36,964 nucleotides of DNA from Acidobacteriaceae bacterium (GTDB lineage: Bacteria > Acidobacteriota > Terriglobia > Terriglobales > Acidobacteriaceae). This document shows, piece after piece, positions 27,685 through 36,964 of the stretch. Location: the NCBI GenBank assembly GCA_003165005.1, contig PLSB01000323.1, positions 1 to 36,964 of the forward strand. Reading direction: 5' to 3'. The notes beneath the pieces are model-generated. The model did not search any database and was not told where the DNA came from. It was given only the letters and a program-made list of their open reading frames with translations. Numbering within the stretch: the first letter of the stretch is position 1; each line of letters begins with the position of its first letter. The position numbers and the translations under genes are program-made.

Positions 27685-29031
27685 TCACTCGTCCAGAGCC
27701 TTCAAGGACTTTTCGTGTTTAGATTCCTTGGGTTTGGGTGACTGTTTGGCGCCGTTGCCTGGCGGCTCGGTGGGCGGGCTCGTCTGCGGCGGCTGGGTGG
27801 GAGTTGCAGCGGCGGGAGGCGGCGCGGGCGGAGTAACGGCAACGGGAACAGGGGGCGGAGCTGGCACGGGTTGGGGTTGGATCACCGGCGGTTGCGGAGG
27901 GTTGTTGCCGTCGACATTCTGCGCAGGGCGCCGGGCCATGCCGGCGACGACGCCGATGCCGACAGAAAGAAAAACAAAGGCCACGGCCGCCGCGATCTTC
28001 CAGTTGGCTTTCAGCCAGGGCGCCAAGCCGGACAATCGGAAAACCGGTGCGGCAGCAGGAAGGTTGGCTGCCGGAGCAAAACCGGAAACCGTTTGGGGCG
28101 CGGCCATGTTGGGCATCTCACCGGGAGTAAACTGATGGCCGGCGGTGCCCATCTCCTTGACAGCGCCGGCGCCGACCAGATCCACCACGTCCTTCTTGGC
28201 GATGGTGAGGTTGCCGGAAGCGGTTGCCAGCGCGGCGGCAAAGGCGTCGCAAGATTGGTAGCGATCGTCGGGGGCCTTGGCCATGGCTGTGCGCAGGACC
28301 TGTTCGACGGCCGGAGGCGCGTTACAGCCCATCTCGCGCAGGGCGGGCAAGGGATCGCGCAGATGGGCTTTCATCAACTCGAATTCGCTCTGGCTCTGAA
28401 AGGGCAGGCGGTTGCAGAGCATCTCGAAGAGCACCACGCCGAGCGAATAGATATCGCTGCGCGGGTCGGCGGGCTTGCCTTCGATGCGCTCCGGCGAGAT
28501 GTATTCAATGGTGCCGATGAGGCGGCCTTCGGTGGTCATGCGCGGAGCCGCGACCATGCGCGAGATGCCGAAGTCCATTACCTTGATGGTGCCCCAGGTG
28601 GTGAGCATGATATTGGCCGGCTTGATGTCGCGATGCACGATGCCCATCTCGTGGGCGGGCTCAATAGCTTCCAGGATCTTCGCGGCCAGGGGAACAGCAA
28701 TCTGCCAGGGCAGCGCGCCGCGCTCGCGCTCGATGTTCTCCAGGGTCTTGCCGGGCACATACTCCATCACCATGAAGAAGTTCTCCCCCTGCTGGGTGAA
28801 GCTGTACAGGGTGGCGATCCCGGAGTGATTGAGCTTGGCGACGGTGATGGCCTCGGAGCGGAAGCGGTCAAGCAGATTGGGCTGGCGGGCAATCTCCGGG
28901 CGCAGCATTTTGATGGCGACTTCGCGCTCGATCATGGTGTCGACGGCCTTGTAGACCACGCCCATGCCGCCCTCGCCCAGTTCATCCACGATCCTGTACT
29001 GGCCAACCATCGAACCGATCATATCCGCCAT
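27685..29031 (-). CDS. Transmembrane Ser/Thr protein kinase, Pro-rich C-terminus
   Basis: LGEGGMGVVYKA, HRDIKPANIM, MDFGIS; TM WKIAAAVAFVFLSVGIGVVAGMA. Confidence 0.94.
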   Translation of the reverse strand: MADMIGSMVGQYRIVDELGEGGMGVVYKAVDTMIEREVAIKMLRPEIARQPNLLDRFRSEAITVAKLNHSGIATLYSFTQQGENFFMVMEYVPGKTLENIERERGALPWQIAVPLAAKILEAIEPAHEMGIVHRDIKPANIMLTTWGTIKVMDFGISRMVAAPRMTTEGRLIGTIEYISPERIEGKPADPRSDIYSLGVVLFEMLCNRLPFQSQSEFELMKAHLRDPLPALREMGCNAPPAVEQVLRTAMAKAPDDRYQSCDAFAAALATASGNLTIAKKDVVDLVGAGAVKEMGTAGHQFTPGEMPNMAAPQTVSGFAPAANLPAAAPVFRLSGLAPWLKANWKIAAAVAFVFLSVGIGVVAGMARRPAQNVDGNNPPQPPVIQPQPVPAPPPVPVAVTPPAPPPAAATPTQPPQTSPPTEPPGNGAKQSPKPKESKHEKSLKALDE

Positions 29032-29085
29032 GGTGAGTTGCCCTCGTTCCGCCGATCTAAATCTCTGGTTTATGGCTTTCAACTG

Positions 29086-29922
29086 TCAGTTTTTGTTGTC
29101 CAACGGCCGCAACTCGGCAATCGCTACAGAGATATTGTCGCCTCCGCCGCGCTCGCGCGCAATGTCGACAAGCTGCCGGCAGGCGTTCAAGGGCGATTGG
29201 ATGGCCGCAACCCGGCCAATCTCTTCGTCTTCGATCTCGCCGTACAGACCGTCCGAGCAGAGGAGAAAACGGTCGCCGGCCAGCAAATGCATGGGCTCCG
29301 TCCAGGTGGAAATCTCGACTTGCTCGCGGCCCCCCAGCGAGCGGGTAATGACGTTCTTGTCGGGATGATGGCGCGCCTGCTCCATCGTGATCTGGCCCAA
29401 GGTGACCAGTTCCATGACCGCGGAGTGGTCCTCGCTCAACTGGTAGATGCCGCCGTTACGGATGAGATAGAGCCGGCTGTCGCCCACGTGGGCGGAGTAG
29501 CCCAAGCCGTCCTGCAACAGAAGCGCCGTGCATGTGGTTCCCATGCCACGCTCCGAGGCCTCCTCGAGGGACTGCTTGTGAATCGAGGCGTTGGCCTCGA
29601 GGAAGGCATTTTTCAGGTGTGCGGCGGGTTCGCTGCGCATTTTGGCAAAGGCGTTTTCCAGGGTTGCGATGGCGGCGGCGCTGGCCACTTCGCCGGCATT
29701 GTGCCCGCCCATGCCGTCGGCAACCACAAGCAGAACGCGATCGCCGCGGCTGTTGTTGCGTTCGCGCAGAATGCTGACGCAGTCTTCGTTGTGTTCGCGC
29801 ACACAGCCCACGTCGGAGAGGAACTCGGCTTCGATGAGAAAGCGCGGAGGGACAAGTTCGGCAGGCGGCTGAGGCGTCGCGGCAGGCGCGGGTGTGGAAC
29901 GGAAGCGATCGAAGAAACTCAT
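29086..29922 (-). CDS. PP2C-family Ser/Thr protein phosphatase
   Basis: DVGCVREHNEDC, VADGMGGHNAGEVAS, HVGDSRLYLIRNG, LCSDGLYGEIEDEEI, GGDNISVAI. Confidence 0.95.
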   Translation of the reverse strand: MSFFDRFRSTPAPAATPQPPAELVPPRFLIEAEFLSDVGCVREHNEDCVSILRERNNSRGDRVLLVVADGMGGHNAGEVASAAAIATLENAFAKMRSEPAAHLKNAFLEANASIHKQSLEEASERGMGTTCTALLLQDGLGYSAHVGDSRLYLIRNGGIYQLSEDHSAVMELVTLGQITMEQARHHPDKNVITRSLGGREQVEISTWTEPMHLLAGDRFLLCSDGLYGEIEDEEIGRVAAIQSPLNACRQLVDIARERGGGDNISVAIAELRPLDNKN

Positions 29923-31184
29923 GGCTGGGGTGCGCTCCTTTGCATGGTAAAGACAAATTCCGCGCGTTCGCCGATGTCGAACTGCACGGGCAGATCGGAG
30001 AAGCCCGGCTGGCGCAGAGTGAGAGTGACGGAAGTACCGAGGCCGCGGGTGAGCGCAAAGGGCGTTTGCCCCAGAAGCTTGTTTCCTTCCCAGACTTCCG
30101 CGCTGCCCTCAACCACATCGACAATCACCTGCCGGGACTCGGCCGTGCTGGTAGCAGGCGGGGGACTGGGCGGGGGCAGGTTGCCATGCGCAGCGTGCGG
30201 AGGGGGCTTGGGGAGAAAGAGCAGAACGGCGGCCAGAATCAAGAGCGCGGCCGCGACCCCGGCGGCGCTCCGCTTCAGGCGCCGGGAGGGGAGCAAGCCA
30301 TCGAGCAGGGAGGCCAGTGCGCCGGCAGCCGGCAAGGCCAGACGCCAGCCGGAGCCGGGACCGGCCGCGAGCGGGATCCGCTCCAGGTCCTGCTTGACGG
30401 CCAGCATGGAGGGGTAGCGATCCTGAGGCTTGCGGCGTAGGCAGCGAGCGATGATATGCTCCATCTCCGTGGGGATGCCGGGCTTCAGAACCGTGGGCGG
30501 GGTGTAGGTTGCCCGCATGATTTTGGAGAACAATTCCATCTGCGTGGAACCCTCGAAGGGGAGGGTGCTGGTGAGCATCTCGTAGGCCAGCACGCCGAAG
30601 GACCAGATGTCGCTGGCGGGGACGGCCTGCTCGCCGCGGGCCTGTTCGGGCGAGATGCTCTGAAAGCTGCCGATGACAAAGCCGGCCGTGGTGAGGCGCG
30701 CAACCATCTGGTGGGTGGCAATGCCGAAATCGAGCAGCTTCAATTCGCCTTTCGAGTTGATCTTCAGATTCGCGCTCTTGAGGTCGCGATGCACGATGCC
30801 TTGCGCATGAATGTACTCGAGCGTGGTGGCGCAGGAGCAGAAGATGGGCACGGCATCCTCAATCTTCCAGGGGCCGCGGGCGGCTGTGATCTCTTGAATG
30901 GTCTGGCCGTCAACGTATTCCATGACGATCACCGGCTTGCCCTGAAATTCGATGAACTCATAGAAGGCGGCTACGCCCGGATGATGCAGGTTGGCCTGGA
31001 TACGGGCCTCGTTGAGGAAGCGCTGGACGAGGACGGATTCCCCCCCGCTGAAGTTGAGAATCTTGATGGCTACGGTATGGCCCAACAAGGTATGGACCGC
31101 ACGGTAAACCTGCCCCATGCCGCCTTCACCGAGATAGCCGGTAACCTGGTAGTCACCGATGACGGCATTGAGGTACGGAGGCAT
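29919..31184 (-). CDS. Ser/Thr protein kinase with TM segment and C-terminal PEGA-like domain
   Basis: LGEGGMGQVYRA, HRDLKSANLK, LDFGIA; C-terminal SAEVWEGNKLLGQTPFALTRGLGTSVTLTLRQPGF; stop overlaps the PP2C start. Confidence 0.93.
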   Translation of the reverse strand: MPPYLNAVIGDYQVTGYLGEGGMGQVYRAVHTLLGHTVAIKILNFSGGESVLVQRFLNEARIQANLHHPGVAAFYEFIEFQGKPVIVMEYVDGQTIQEITAARGPWKIEDAVPIFCSCATTLEYIHAQGIVHRDLKSANLKINSKGELKLLDFGIATHQMVARLTTAGFVIGSFQSISPEQARGEQAVPASDIWSFGVLAYEMLTSTLPFEGSTQMELFSKIMRATYTPPTVLKPGIPTEMEHIIARCLRRKPQDRYPSMLAVKQDLERIPLAAGPGSGWRLALPAAGALASLLDGLLPSRRLKRSAAGVAAALLILAAVLLFLPKPPPHAAHGNLPPPSPPPATSTAESRQVIVDVVEGSAEVWEGNKLLGQTPFALTRGLGTSVTLTLRQPGFSDLPVQFDIGERAEFVFTMQRSAPQP

Positions 31185-31203
31185 CGTGCGGTCCTGCCCA
31201 TCG

Positions 31204-32994
31204 TTACTTCGTCTGGGTTACTCCCATCAGTTCCATGCCGTAGCGGATGGGCACGGCGAAGGTAATGGTGGTGTTGCCTTGTGATTTCATGGCGGTGAAG
31301 ATGCCGATCACCTTGCCGTTTTCGTCAAAGACGGGCCCGCCGCTGTTGCCGGCGCCGGTGGTGTTGACCGCCAGTTGGTAGTAGTCGCCAAAGGTGCTGT
31401 AGATCGCGTTGTCGGGGCTGTTGTTGGCGCCATTGCGGATTACTCGGCCCACGTTGCCGTCGCTGACGGTCGGACTGGGAATGGTGTCCTCCACGGTGCC
31501 CTGGGCGAAGACGTCCTTGGAGCCAACTACCTGCACGATCTGCGGCGCGACACCGGGATAGCCCATCACCACCACCCTGGCGCCAGGCTGTATGGTGTCG
31601 TAGTTGTCGTTCAAGTCCACTTTGCGCAGCGCGGTGGGCAGTTCGATCTTGAGCATGGAGACATCGACGGCATCGGAACTGCGCGCTACTTGGGCGGGAA
31701 TGCGGATGCGGTTGCCCGCCAGGGTCACGTTCAATACGTTGTTATGGCCCTGCACCTGATTCGGGAAACCGATGGAGTCCTGGATCACGTGGAGATTGTC
31801 CAGGCTGAGCTTGCCCTCAATCACCAGCTTGGCCTGCGCGGGAACCCAGGTGGGGAACGAACTTGCCGCGATCCCCCGGAGCTGCAATTGATTGCCGCTG
31901 GGAACCAGCAGGATGCCGGCCTGGTCGTTATGCACCGTCCAGCCTTCATAACTGGTATTCCAGCCCTCGCCCACGTGGCGGTTGGTGAGGATAAATCCGT
32001 CGCTGCTGACGATGAGGCCGCTGCCGGACCCAGTCTCGCCAATGGGCACATAGTCACCGCCGCCGTCGTCGGTGGAGAGGACCGGTTCGACCTTCCCGTT
32101 CAATTGCAGGAAAAGGGGCAGCAAGTTGGCGCCGCCTTGCACAATAGGAACGGTCTTCTTCTTGTTCTTGGGGTCGGGCTGGGAGTTGGCAAGGTAGACC
32201 TGGCTGAGCGGACGGCTGGTTTTGGCGTCCAGCAGATTCCAGGAGAGCTCAATATAGACCACCGACGGCGTGTTCGCGGATGCAATCTGCGCCGAACTCA
32301 GTTTGTTGTTGACGGGGTTGGGGTTAACGTAAACGGTCCCCTGCTTGGGCCGGGTGAGGAAGTAAGCGGTCACGCCGCCGATGACGGCCAGCAGCACCAG
32401 TGATACGACCACCATCTGGGTGCGGCCTTCCTTCTTGGTCTGCGAGATCATGCGCTCCACCGTGGCCTTGCCCACCGTGGTGCTGCCATAGGCGACCGGT
32501 GCGGCGGCCATGGGCGGAGGCGGCGGGATGAACTGGGCCGGCGGGGGCGGCGGGACAGGCTGGTAGGGCGGCGTGGCGGCGGCAACGGGCGAAATGGCTT
32601 CGCGCGTGGGCATGCTGACCGGCGTCTCGGCCAGGCGGGTGGCCTTGGAGAGAATCGGACGGGGATTCAGATCGAACTGAATCTCGGGACCGCCGGCGCC
32701 GAATTGGATGATGTCGCCGGGGGTCAGGCGGGTGGGAGTGTAGATGCGGTGCTTGTTGACGAAGGTGCCGTTGCTGCTGCCCAGATCGTTGAGCGCGATT
32801 TCGCAGGGATCGACCTTCTCGACAACGATGCGGGCGTGTTTGTGGCTGACCAGGTCGTCGCGAGTTTCATCGTAGCGCACGTTGCAATCGGCATCGCGGC
32901 CGATGAGAAACTCTGCATTGCTGGTGGCCGGAAATTCCTCGACCTGGTTTGCCTTGCTTGAATTCTGATGCCGAAGAACGATCTTGACGTCCAT
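31204..32994 (-). CDS. FHA domain - TM - trypsin-like serine protease
   Basis: FLIGRDADCNV..SHKHARIVVE..LNDLGSSNGTFVN (FHA); TM VVVSLVLLAVIGGVTAYFL; ILTNRHV, VDVSMLKIELP, GAGNSGGPVFDENGKVIGI. Confidence 0.93.
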   Translation of the reverse strand: MDVKIVLRHQNSSKANQVEEFPATSNAEFLIGRDADCNVRYDETRDDLVSHKHARIVVEKVDPCEIALNDLGSSNGTFVNKHRIYTPTRLTPGDIIQFGAGGPEIQFDLNPRPILSKATRLAETPVSMPTREAISPVAAATPPYQPVPPPPPAQFIPPPPPMAAAPVAYGSTTVGKATVERMISQTKKEGRTQMVVVSLVLLAVIGGVTAYFLTRPKQGTVYVNPNPVNNKLSSAQIASANTPSVVYIELSWNLLDAKTSRPLSQVYLANSQPDPKNKKKTVPIVQGGANLLPLFLQLNGKVEPVLSTDDGGGDYVPIGETGSGSGLIVSSDGFILTNRHVGEGWNTSYEGWTVHNDQAGILLVPSGNQLQLRGIAASSFPTWVPAQAKLVIEGKLSLDNLHVIQDSIGFPNQVQGHNNVLNVTLAGNRIRIPAQVARSSDAVDVSMLKIELPTALRKVDLNDNYDTIQPGARVVVMGYPGVAPQIVQVVGSKDVFAQGTVEDTIPSPTVSDGNVGRVIRNGANNSPDNAIYSTFGDYYQLAVNTTGAGNSGGPVFDENGKVIGIFTAMKSQGNTTITFAVPIRYGMELMGVTQTK

Positions 32995-33457
32995 AGCCTC
33001 TTCCCTCTCTCAAGAGCCGCCCAGATTTGCGCGCCGCGGCAAGATCGGACAGAACAAATTGCCACGCACAAGCCAGCTCTACGCGTGCCGAAGCACGGAT
33101 TCTTTGAGTGATACGGAACATACCCCATGGTTCCCCGTGGTGTCAACCGGAAACCGATGAATACAGTCGTGTTGGAGGGCACCTTACGCACCTCCATCAA
33201 GGGCGGCTTCCTGGGCACTGAAACCACATTCAATTGACGGCCCATTCACGTGACGGCCCATTCACCGTCTAAGTTTCAGGGCTGCTCGCGATTTCGCCGC
33301 GCCGGGTCTTTGCCGATCCAGGTCACAACGGCGGCTCCGTCGGCGATCGACCGAGAGAAGAATCCCCGGCTTGGCTTGTGCCATGAAGAAGCGTGAGCTC
33401 TATGCTGTACGGAAGATGAGGGCATCGAACGCGCGTTATCGCTAAGGCATCCGGACT

Positions 33458-36184
33458 TCAGCTGACCGGTTGTTCGATCGAGACCGGTTGGCTTTCGGCA
33501 ATTTCACTCAGCAATCTGTCGGCCGCCAACCTGAGATTCTCCATTTCGTTCCGCACGGAAGCCAGGTCCCCTGCGTTCGCAGCCTCTTCCAGCCTGGAGG
33601 CCAGCTTCTGAAGCTGTTCTCCGCCTGCATTGGCGGCCAAACCCTTGATGGTGTGCGCGTGCCGGGCCGCCGTCAGGGCGTCGCCTGCGCGCAAGGAATC
33701 TTCCAGCCATTGGATCTGATGGGGAAGGTCCGCGCGGAATGCATTGAGAATCAATGTGACCAGAGACTCGTCGCCCAGCATGCGCTCGGTCAATCCCTTG
33801 CGGTTGAAATTGACGGCATAGTCCTCAGCCAGCAGAATGCGCGCGTCCGCCTTCGAGCGTCCCTCCGGCGCCGGGTTGGGAGTTTCTGTCTCCGGTTCCG
33901 CGGGCCCGGGAGTAAGCCCGCGCCGCAGGATGCGCAGCAGTTCGCTGCGCCGTACAGGCTTGCGCAGGACCAGCGATGTGCCGGGCTTGCCGTCAATCGC
34001 TTCGCCCGGCCGGGCGCCCATTGCAAGCAGCGTTAAGATCACTGTGCCGCCCGCCGCGGCCGCCGCACGGACGCTCCGCGCTGTCACGAAGTCATCCATT
34101 TCCAGCGTCCTCAAATCGATGAGGGCCAGGTGGAACGGCAGGTTATCGGTGATCGCGGTTTGCAGGCTTTCAAATGCCGTTTGCGCGGTGAACGCATGCG
34201 TTACATTCATGCCCCGGGCTTCGAGCTGCCGCTGGAGCATCTCGATAAGGCTGGTGTTGCCATCCACGATCAGGGCGCGCGCGCCGGAGATATGCGCGCG
34301 CAGAGGCGGCTCGGCGGCAGGCGCGGTATCGGCCATGCGCAGGCGCGCGGTAAACCAGAACTCCGAGCCATGGCCGGGTTCGCTGTTCACGCCGATGCTG
34401 CCGGCCATCATCTCCACCAGTTGCCTGCTGATGGCCAGCCCAAGACCGGCGCCTCCCATGCCGCGCGTGGCAGAAGAGTCCACCTGCGTGAACTTGTCGA
34501 AGATGATCGGCTGCTTGTCCGCGGGGACGCCAATGCCGGTGTCGCGCACCGAAAATCGCAGCAGGAAGTCCGACGCGCCCAGTTCGGCAAGGGAGCAGCG
34601 CAGCACGACTTCGCCAAGCTCGGTGAACTTGATGGCGTTGCCGAGCAGGTTGACCAGGATCTGGCCCAGGCGCCCCGCGTCTCCCAACAGGAGCTCCGGC
34701 ACGCCGGGATCGACGCTTGCGACCAGCTCGAGGCCCTTGGCCTGCGCCAGCGTGGCCACGGTCTCTGCCGTGCGCTCGATCAGATCCGGAAGATGAAACT
34801 CGGCTTCTTCCAGCACCAGCCTGCGGGTCTCGATCCTGGAGAAGTCCAGCACGTCGTTCACGAGTTGCAAGAGTGCTTCGCCGGAGGCGCGGGCAGCCTC
34901 CACATACGATCTCTGCTCCTCCGTCAGCCTGGTGTCGAGCAGTTGGCCGGTCATGCCAATCACGCCGTTGAGCGGCGTGTGAATCTTATGGCTCATATTG
35001 GCCAGAAACTCGTTTTTGGCCGCATTGGCGCGATCGGCTGCGCTGGTTGCCTCGCGCAGCTTCTGCTCGTCTTCGAGCTGCTTCCGGATGTCGCGAACGA
35101 TGGAACTGGCGCCGATGAGCCTGCCTTCGGTATTGCGGATGGGAGAGATCGACAGCGAAGCCGGAATGACCGTACCATTCAGCGCGATCATTCTTACTTC
35201 AAAAGGCGGAAATGCTTTTCCCTGGCTCACCGCCTTGAGGATTCCGCGGGATTTCAACTCCTGGCCGGGAGCCATGAGGCGGAGCAGGCTCTGGCCAAGG
35301 ATTTGTTCCCGGGTGTAGCCAAGCAGAGTCTGGGCGCCGGTGTTCCAGCTCCGGAGCGTGCCTTCCACATTGGTTGAAAAAATGGCATCGCCGGAAGACT
35401 CGACGACCGAGGCAAGCAGCGCTTGCGCCTTCTCGGCCTCAAATTCGCGCGTCACGTCGCGCACGAACATGGAGAGCGCGCTCACCTCTCCTTTGGTGTC
35501 GCGAATCAGGGAGGTGGTGGCTGAGACGCGGATCTTTTCCCCATCCTTGCGCAGGCCGAAGCCTTGACGATGTGCGGTCTCACCGCCTCGTATCACCTCT
35601 TCGGCGTAGCGGGCATCGCTTTCCTTGCGTTCCGGAACGGCGATGAGGGTGAGAGGCTGGCCGATCGCTTCGCTGGCGGCAAATCCAAACATTCTTTCCG
35701 CGCCGCAGTTCCAGGTGAGAATGATTCCGGCGGGCGAACAGGCCAGGATCGCGTCCTCCGAACTTTGCACCAGGACGGAGAGGAAGGCCTGTGCCTCCTG
35801 GGCGGTTTGCCACCCGCTCAGGTCGCGGGTCGAGGCCAGGCAGCCCTCGACCTTGCCGTCGCAGCCGCGAATGGGAACGACGGTGACTTCTTCGGTGTAG
35901 TGGGTTCCGTCTTTGCGGCAGTTCGCCACCTCATCCTGCCTGCGATCGCCGCATCGAACCGATGCCAGAATCTCATGCATCAGCTGCTGGGAATCATGAC
36001 CGCAGAACAGGCTGGGCAGCTCCCGGCCGATCACCTCGTCCCGGCAGTAGCCGGTGATCTCCAGCCAGGCCGGATTGACGAAGCAGACGGCGCCGTCCAA
36101 TCCGGCAATGACGATGCCGCGCGCCGCAAGCTGGGCCGATTCCTCAAGGCCTGCCGCGATAAGCATGTCGGCGTTGAGCGGCAA
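33458..36184 (-). CDS. Multi-PAS hybrid histidine kinase with one receiver-like domain, a truncated second receiver and C-terminal Hpt domain
   Basis: Three PAS segments; MSHKIHTPLNGVIGMT H-box; NLLGNAIKFT; DTGIGVP; GGAGLGLAISRQLVEMMAG; REC-like ARALIVDGN..LIDLRTLEMDDF..LRKPV; Hpt ARHAHTIKGLAANAGGEQL. Confidence 0.92.
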   Translation of the reverse strand: MPLNADMLIAAGLEESAQLAARGIVIAGLDGAVCFVNPAWLEITGYCRDEVIGRELPSLFCGHDSQQLMHEILASVRCGDRRQDEVANCRKDGTHYTEEVTVVPIRGCDGKVEGCLASTRDLSGWQTAQEAQAFLSVLVQSSEDAILACSPAGIILTWNCGAERMFGFAASEAIGQPLTLIAVPERKESDARYAEEVIRGGETAHRQGFGLRKDGEKIRVSATTSLIRDTKGEVSALSMFVRDVTREFEAEKAQALLASVVESSGDAIFSTNVEGTLRSWNTGAQTLLGYTREQILGQSLLRLMAPGQELKSRGILKAVSQGKAFPPFEVRMIALNGTVIPASLSISPIRNTEGRLIGASSIVRDIRKQLEDEQKLREATSAADRANAAKNEFLANMSHKIHTPLNGVIGMTGQLLDTRLTEEQRSYVEAARASGEALLQLVNDVLDFSRIETRRLVLEEAEFHLPDLIERTAETVATLAQAKGLELVASVDPGVPELLLGDAGRLGQILVNLLGNAIKFTELGEVVLRCSLAELGASDFLLRFSVRDTGIGVPADKQPIIFDKFTQVDSSATRGMGGAGLGLAISRQLVEMMAGSIGVNSEPGHGSEFWFTARLRMADTAPAAEPPLRAHISGARALIVDGNTSLIEMLQRQLEARGMNVTHAFTAQTAFESLQTAITDNLPFHLALIDLRTLEMDDFVTARSVRAAAAAGGTVILTLLAMGARPGEAIDGKPGTSLVLRKPVRRSELLRILRRGLTPGPAEPETETPNPAPEGRSKADARILLAEDYAVNFNRKGLTERMLGDESLVTLILNAFRADLPHQIQWLEDSLRAGDALTAARHAHTIKGLAANAGGEQLQKLASRLEEAANAGDLASVRNEMENLRLAADRLLSEIAESQPVSIEQPVS

Positions 36185-36515
36185 TTCTCACCTCGGGGCA
36201 TAGATTCATTTGCTTTATCGGCGCAAAGCAGCGGGCCCCTACCCGGTTTGCCGCCGCGGCAGTTACGAAAGAGGGGCGGGAGATCGCTGCGCACCACGGT
36301 AAAGATTGCGACCGCCCAGATGGCCGAGGGATGCCACTGCCTATATCGGAAAGCGCGTGCCGGACGGATCCGCCGCCGTGGAGAAGCGTGTCCGGGGGCG
36401 GTCAGGCGCACCCGTGCCCTTCGATTTGTGGGAAATAGAGGGCGCGAATGCTGCTAGAATCTTGCTTTCCGGCTCAACCGCGCCGCCCAGTTTCGAGCGA
36501 AAGAAGGCCTCGACC

Positions 36516-36964
36516 GTGTCTCATGACGCCTCAATAAAATCAGTATCTTACGCCGACGCCGGCGTGGACATCCGCGGCGCCGGCCAGGCCAAGGAGCACA
36601 TCAAGTACCTGGCGCAAAAGACTTTTAACCGCAACGTGCTGGGCGGAATCGGCAGTTTCGGCGCGCTTTTCCGGCTGGATCTGCAGCGCTGGAAGAACCC
36701 CATTCTGGTGAGCTCGGCCGACGGCGTGGGCACCAAGCTGAAGGTGGCCTTTGCCCTGGGACTGCACCAGACGGTGGGCATCGACCTGGTGAACCACTGC
36801 GTGAACGACATCGCCGTGCAGGGGGCCGTGCCGCTCTTCTTCCTCGATTACCTGGCCACGGGCAAGCTCGATGGCGACGTGATCGAGAGCGTGGTGAGCG
36901 GGCTGGCCGACGGCTGCAAGGCCAACGGCTGCGTGCTGATCGGCGGCGAGACGGCGCAGATGCC
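36516..36964 (+). CDS. purM: Phosphoribosylformylglycinamidine cyclo-ligase, 5' portion (truncated by window end; absent from ORF track)
   Basis: GTG start after [102 protein letters not shown]. Confidence 0.95.
   Translation, partial: MSHDASIKSVSYADAGVDIRGAGQAKEHIKYLAQKTFNRNVLGGIGSFGALFRLDLQRWKNPILVSSADGVGTKLKVAFALGLHQTVGIDLVNHCVNDIAVQGAVPLFFLDYLATGKLDGDVIESVVSGLADGCKANGCVLIGGETAQM

Noticed and set aside
27871-30417. 848-aa plus-strand ORF
   Set aside because: Antisense to well-supported kinase and PP2C genes; composition typical of high-GC shadow ORFs.
33235-33265. Duplicated TGACGGCCCATTCAC
   Set aside because: Only two short copies in an intergenic region; likely a minor local duplication.
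33262-33384. 40-aa minus-strand ORF (MAQAKPGILLSVDRRRSRR...) resembling a receiver-domain N-terminus
   Set aside because: Too short and Arg-rich; similarity too weak to call a response-regulator remnant without a search.

Overview
GC-rich bacterial chromosomal segment whose gene content and protein style suggest Acidobacteria (inference, no search run). Left part: 3-methyladenine DNA glycosylase, BCP-type peroxiredoxin, a low-complexity secreted protein, a fatty-acid desaturase, a HigBA-like toxin-antitoxin pair, and a pyrR-pyrB-(AT-rich membrane ORF)-pyrC cluster. A tRNA-Leu(UAA) gene follows at 10618-10706. The last 19 bp up to its discriminator base recur exactly at 26748-26766, so the ~16 kb between may be an integrated island. 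That segment holds an IS3-family remnant, an ECF sigma factor translationally coupled to a Ser/Thr kinase-TPR protein, a CsgG/LamG-like/OmpA protein and a ~2840-aa beta-propeller/Ig-repeat surface protein. Both exported-protein genes are preceded by the same ungapped 29-bp motif that looks like an ECF promoter. To the right are a reverse-strand operon (FHA-trypsin, PEGA-kinase, PP2C, kinase, secreted protein), a PAS histidine kinase with a degenerate H-box and an apparently deleted receiver domain, and the 5' part of purM cut by the window end. Main leads: the tRNA-bounded ECF/kinase/surface-protein module, in-frame palindromic insertions in the glycosylase gene, and the altered histidine kinase.
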